6,237 nt of DNA from the NCBI GenBank assembly GCA_015494435.1, contig WGBH01000113.1, positions 1-6,237 of the forward strand, given 5' to 3'. Below, in pieces: positions 6,018-6,237 of this stretch. The number at the start of each line of letters is the position of its first letter. Position 1 is the first letter of the stretch. The notes below the pieces were generated by a model. That model had not been told where the DNA came from and did not search any database. It saw nothing but the letters and a program-made list of their open reading frames with translations. This stretch comes from Thiotrichaceae bacterium (GTDB lineage: Bacteria; Pseudomonadota; Gammaproteobacteria; Thiotrichales; Thiotrichaceae). Made by a program: the position numbers and the translations under genes.

Positions 6018-6030
6018 TTGTTATTAACAA
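6018..6030. repeat. Perfect dyad TTGTTA-T-TAACAA upstream of petA
   Basis: The 13 bases are a perfect palindrome around a central T. A related but incomplete TTGTTAATAA occurs at 6141-6150. The dyad lies just upstream of the candidate -35 element at 6002-6007, a position typical of an activator or repressor site. The GTTAAT core resembles half of an ArcA-type site, but the spacing of repeats does not fit the known ArcA direct-repeat pattern well. The regulator is unknown. Confidence 0.4.
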
Positions 6031-6237
6031 CTGTATTTTCGGTGTAGTATTTAAAAACCTATATTGATGTAGCGATAGAATTTAGTGCTGTTTTTTAAGC
6101 ATATAAGCAGACACTTAAATGGTGAGTATATTCGCTGATGTTGTTAATAAGGTCAAGATTTAATCCCAATTCACCCATAAAAAGTAGATAAATAAATCTT
6201 GTCTATCCCAAAGAGAATAGGCACAAAGAAAGGGGAG

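Larger units (their letters stand above)
5903..6237 (-). other. Non-coding region upstream of petABC
   Basis: No convincing gene is visible in these 335 bases on either strand. The stretch is markedly A+T-rich. The rpsI gene that often precedes petA in Gammaproteobacteria is not within reach of the window. GTTAA or its complement occurs at six or seven places (5922, 5948, 5963, 5971/5972, 6024, 6143), more than its composition would suggest, including two perfect dyads. A run of seven T residues read on the minus strand near 6179, after a weak hairpin-like CTATTC/GGATAG near 6200-6217, could belong to the end of an upstream gene, but the stem is too poor to call a terminator. The region most likely holds the petABC promoter. 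Confidence 0.6.

Noticed and set aside
6123..6157. TTGACC (6152-6157) with TATACT downstream on the minus strand as a petABC promoter
   Set aside because: Each hexamer looks good, but the spacer is 20 bases, too long for a normal sigma-70 promoter, and the resulting leader would exceed 200 bases.
6095..6178. A 27-codon minus-strand frame upstream of petA starting ATG at 6176-6178
   Set aside because: No ribosome-binding site precedes it (the upstream bases are a T run) and the peptide has no recognisable pattern.

Overview
The window reads as chromosomal DNA of an AT-rich gammaproteobacterium (GC roughly 40% by eye) that respires with a cytochrome bc1 complex. The reasons are the gene order petA-petB-petC-sspA-sspB, which is typical of Gammaproteobacteria and their relatives, and the close match of SspA, SspB and FolA to the enterobacterial proteins. 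SspA keeps the PHP surface motif and SspB keeps the LRVVK ClpX-binding tail. I cannot name the genus. No phage, insertion sequence, CRISPR, tRNA or rRNA signal is visible.

Every gene lies on the minus strand, so the biological order runs from the right edge to the left. A non-coding stretch of about 335 bases (5903-6237) with several GTTAA dyads leads into petA (Rieske protein), petB (cytochrome b) and petC (cytochrome c1). These three genes overlap by 1 and 4 bases. A rho-independent terminator follows petC, overlapped by a candidate promoter for the next block. That block is sspA and sspB (4-base overlap), folA (dihydrofolate reductase, 10 bases after sspB) and a GTG-started gene for a double zinc-ribbon protein. 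This last gene starts 16 bases after folA and runs off the left edge.

The pet genes encode the three core subunits that oxidise ubiquinol, reduce cytochrome c and translocate protons. SspA is an RNA-polymerase-associated stress factor. SspB delivers ssrA-tagged proteins to ClpXP. FolA makes tetrahydrofolate. The final gene has no established function.

The bc1 genes carry the most unusual features. Cytochrome c1 has about 105 extra residues placed between the heme-ligand methionine segment and the C-terminal anchor. This insert is built from three diverged repeats that resemble SPOR half-units. Cytochrome b is about 60 residues longer than the usual gammaproteobacterial protein and appears to carry two additional membrane helices near its C-terminus. 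Two core subunits of one complex therefore both carry what look like lineage-specific additions.
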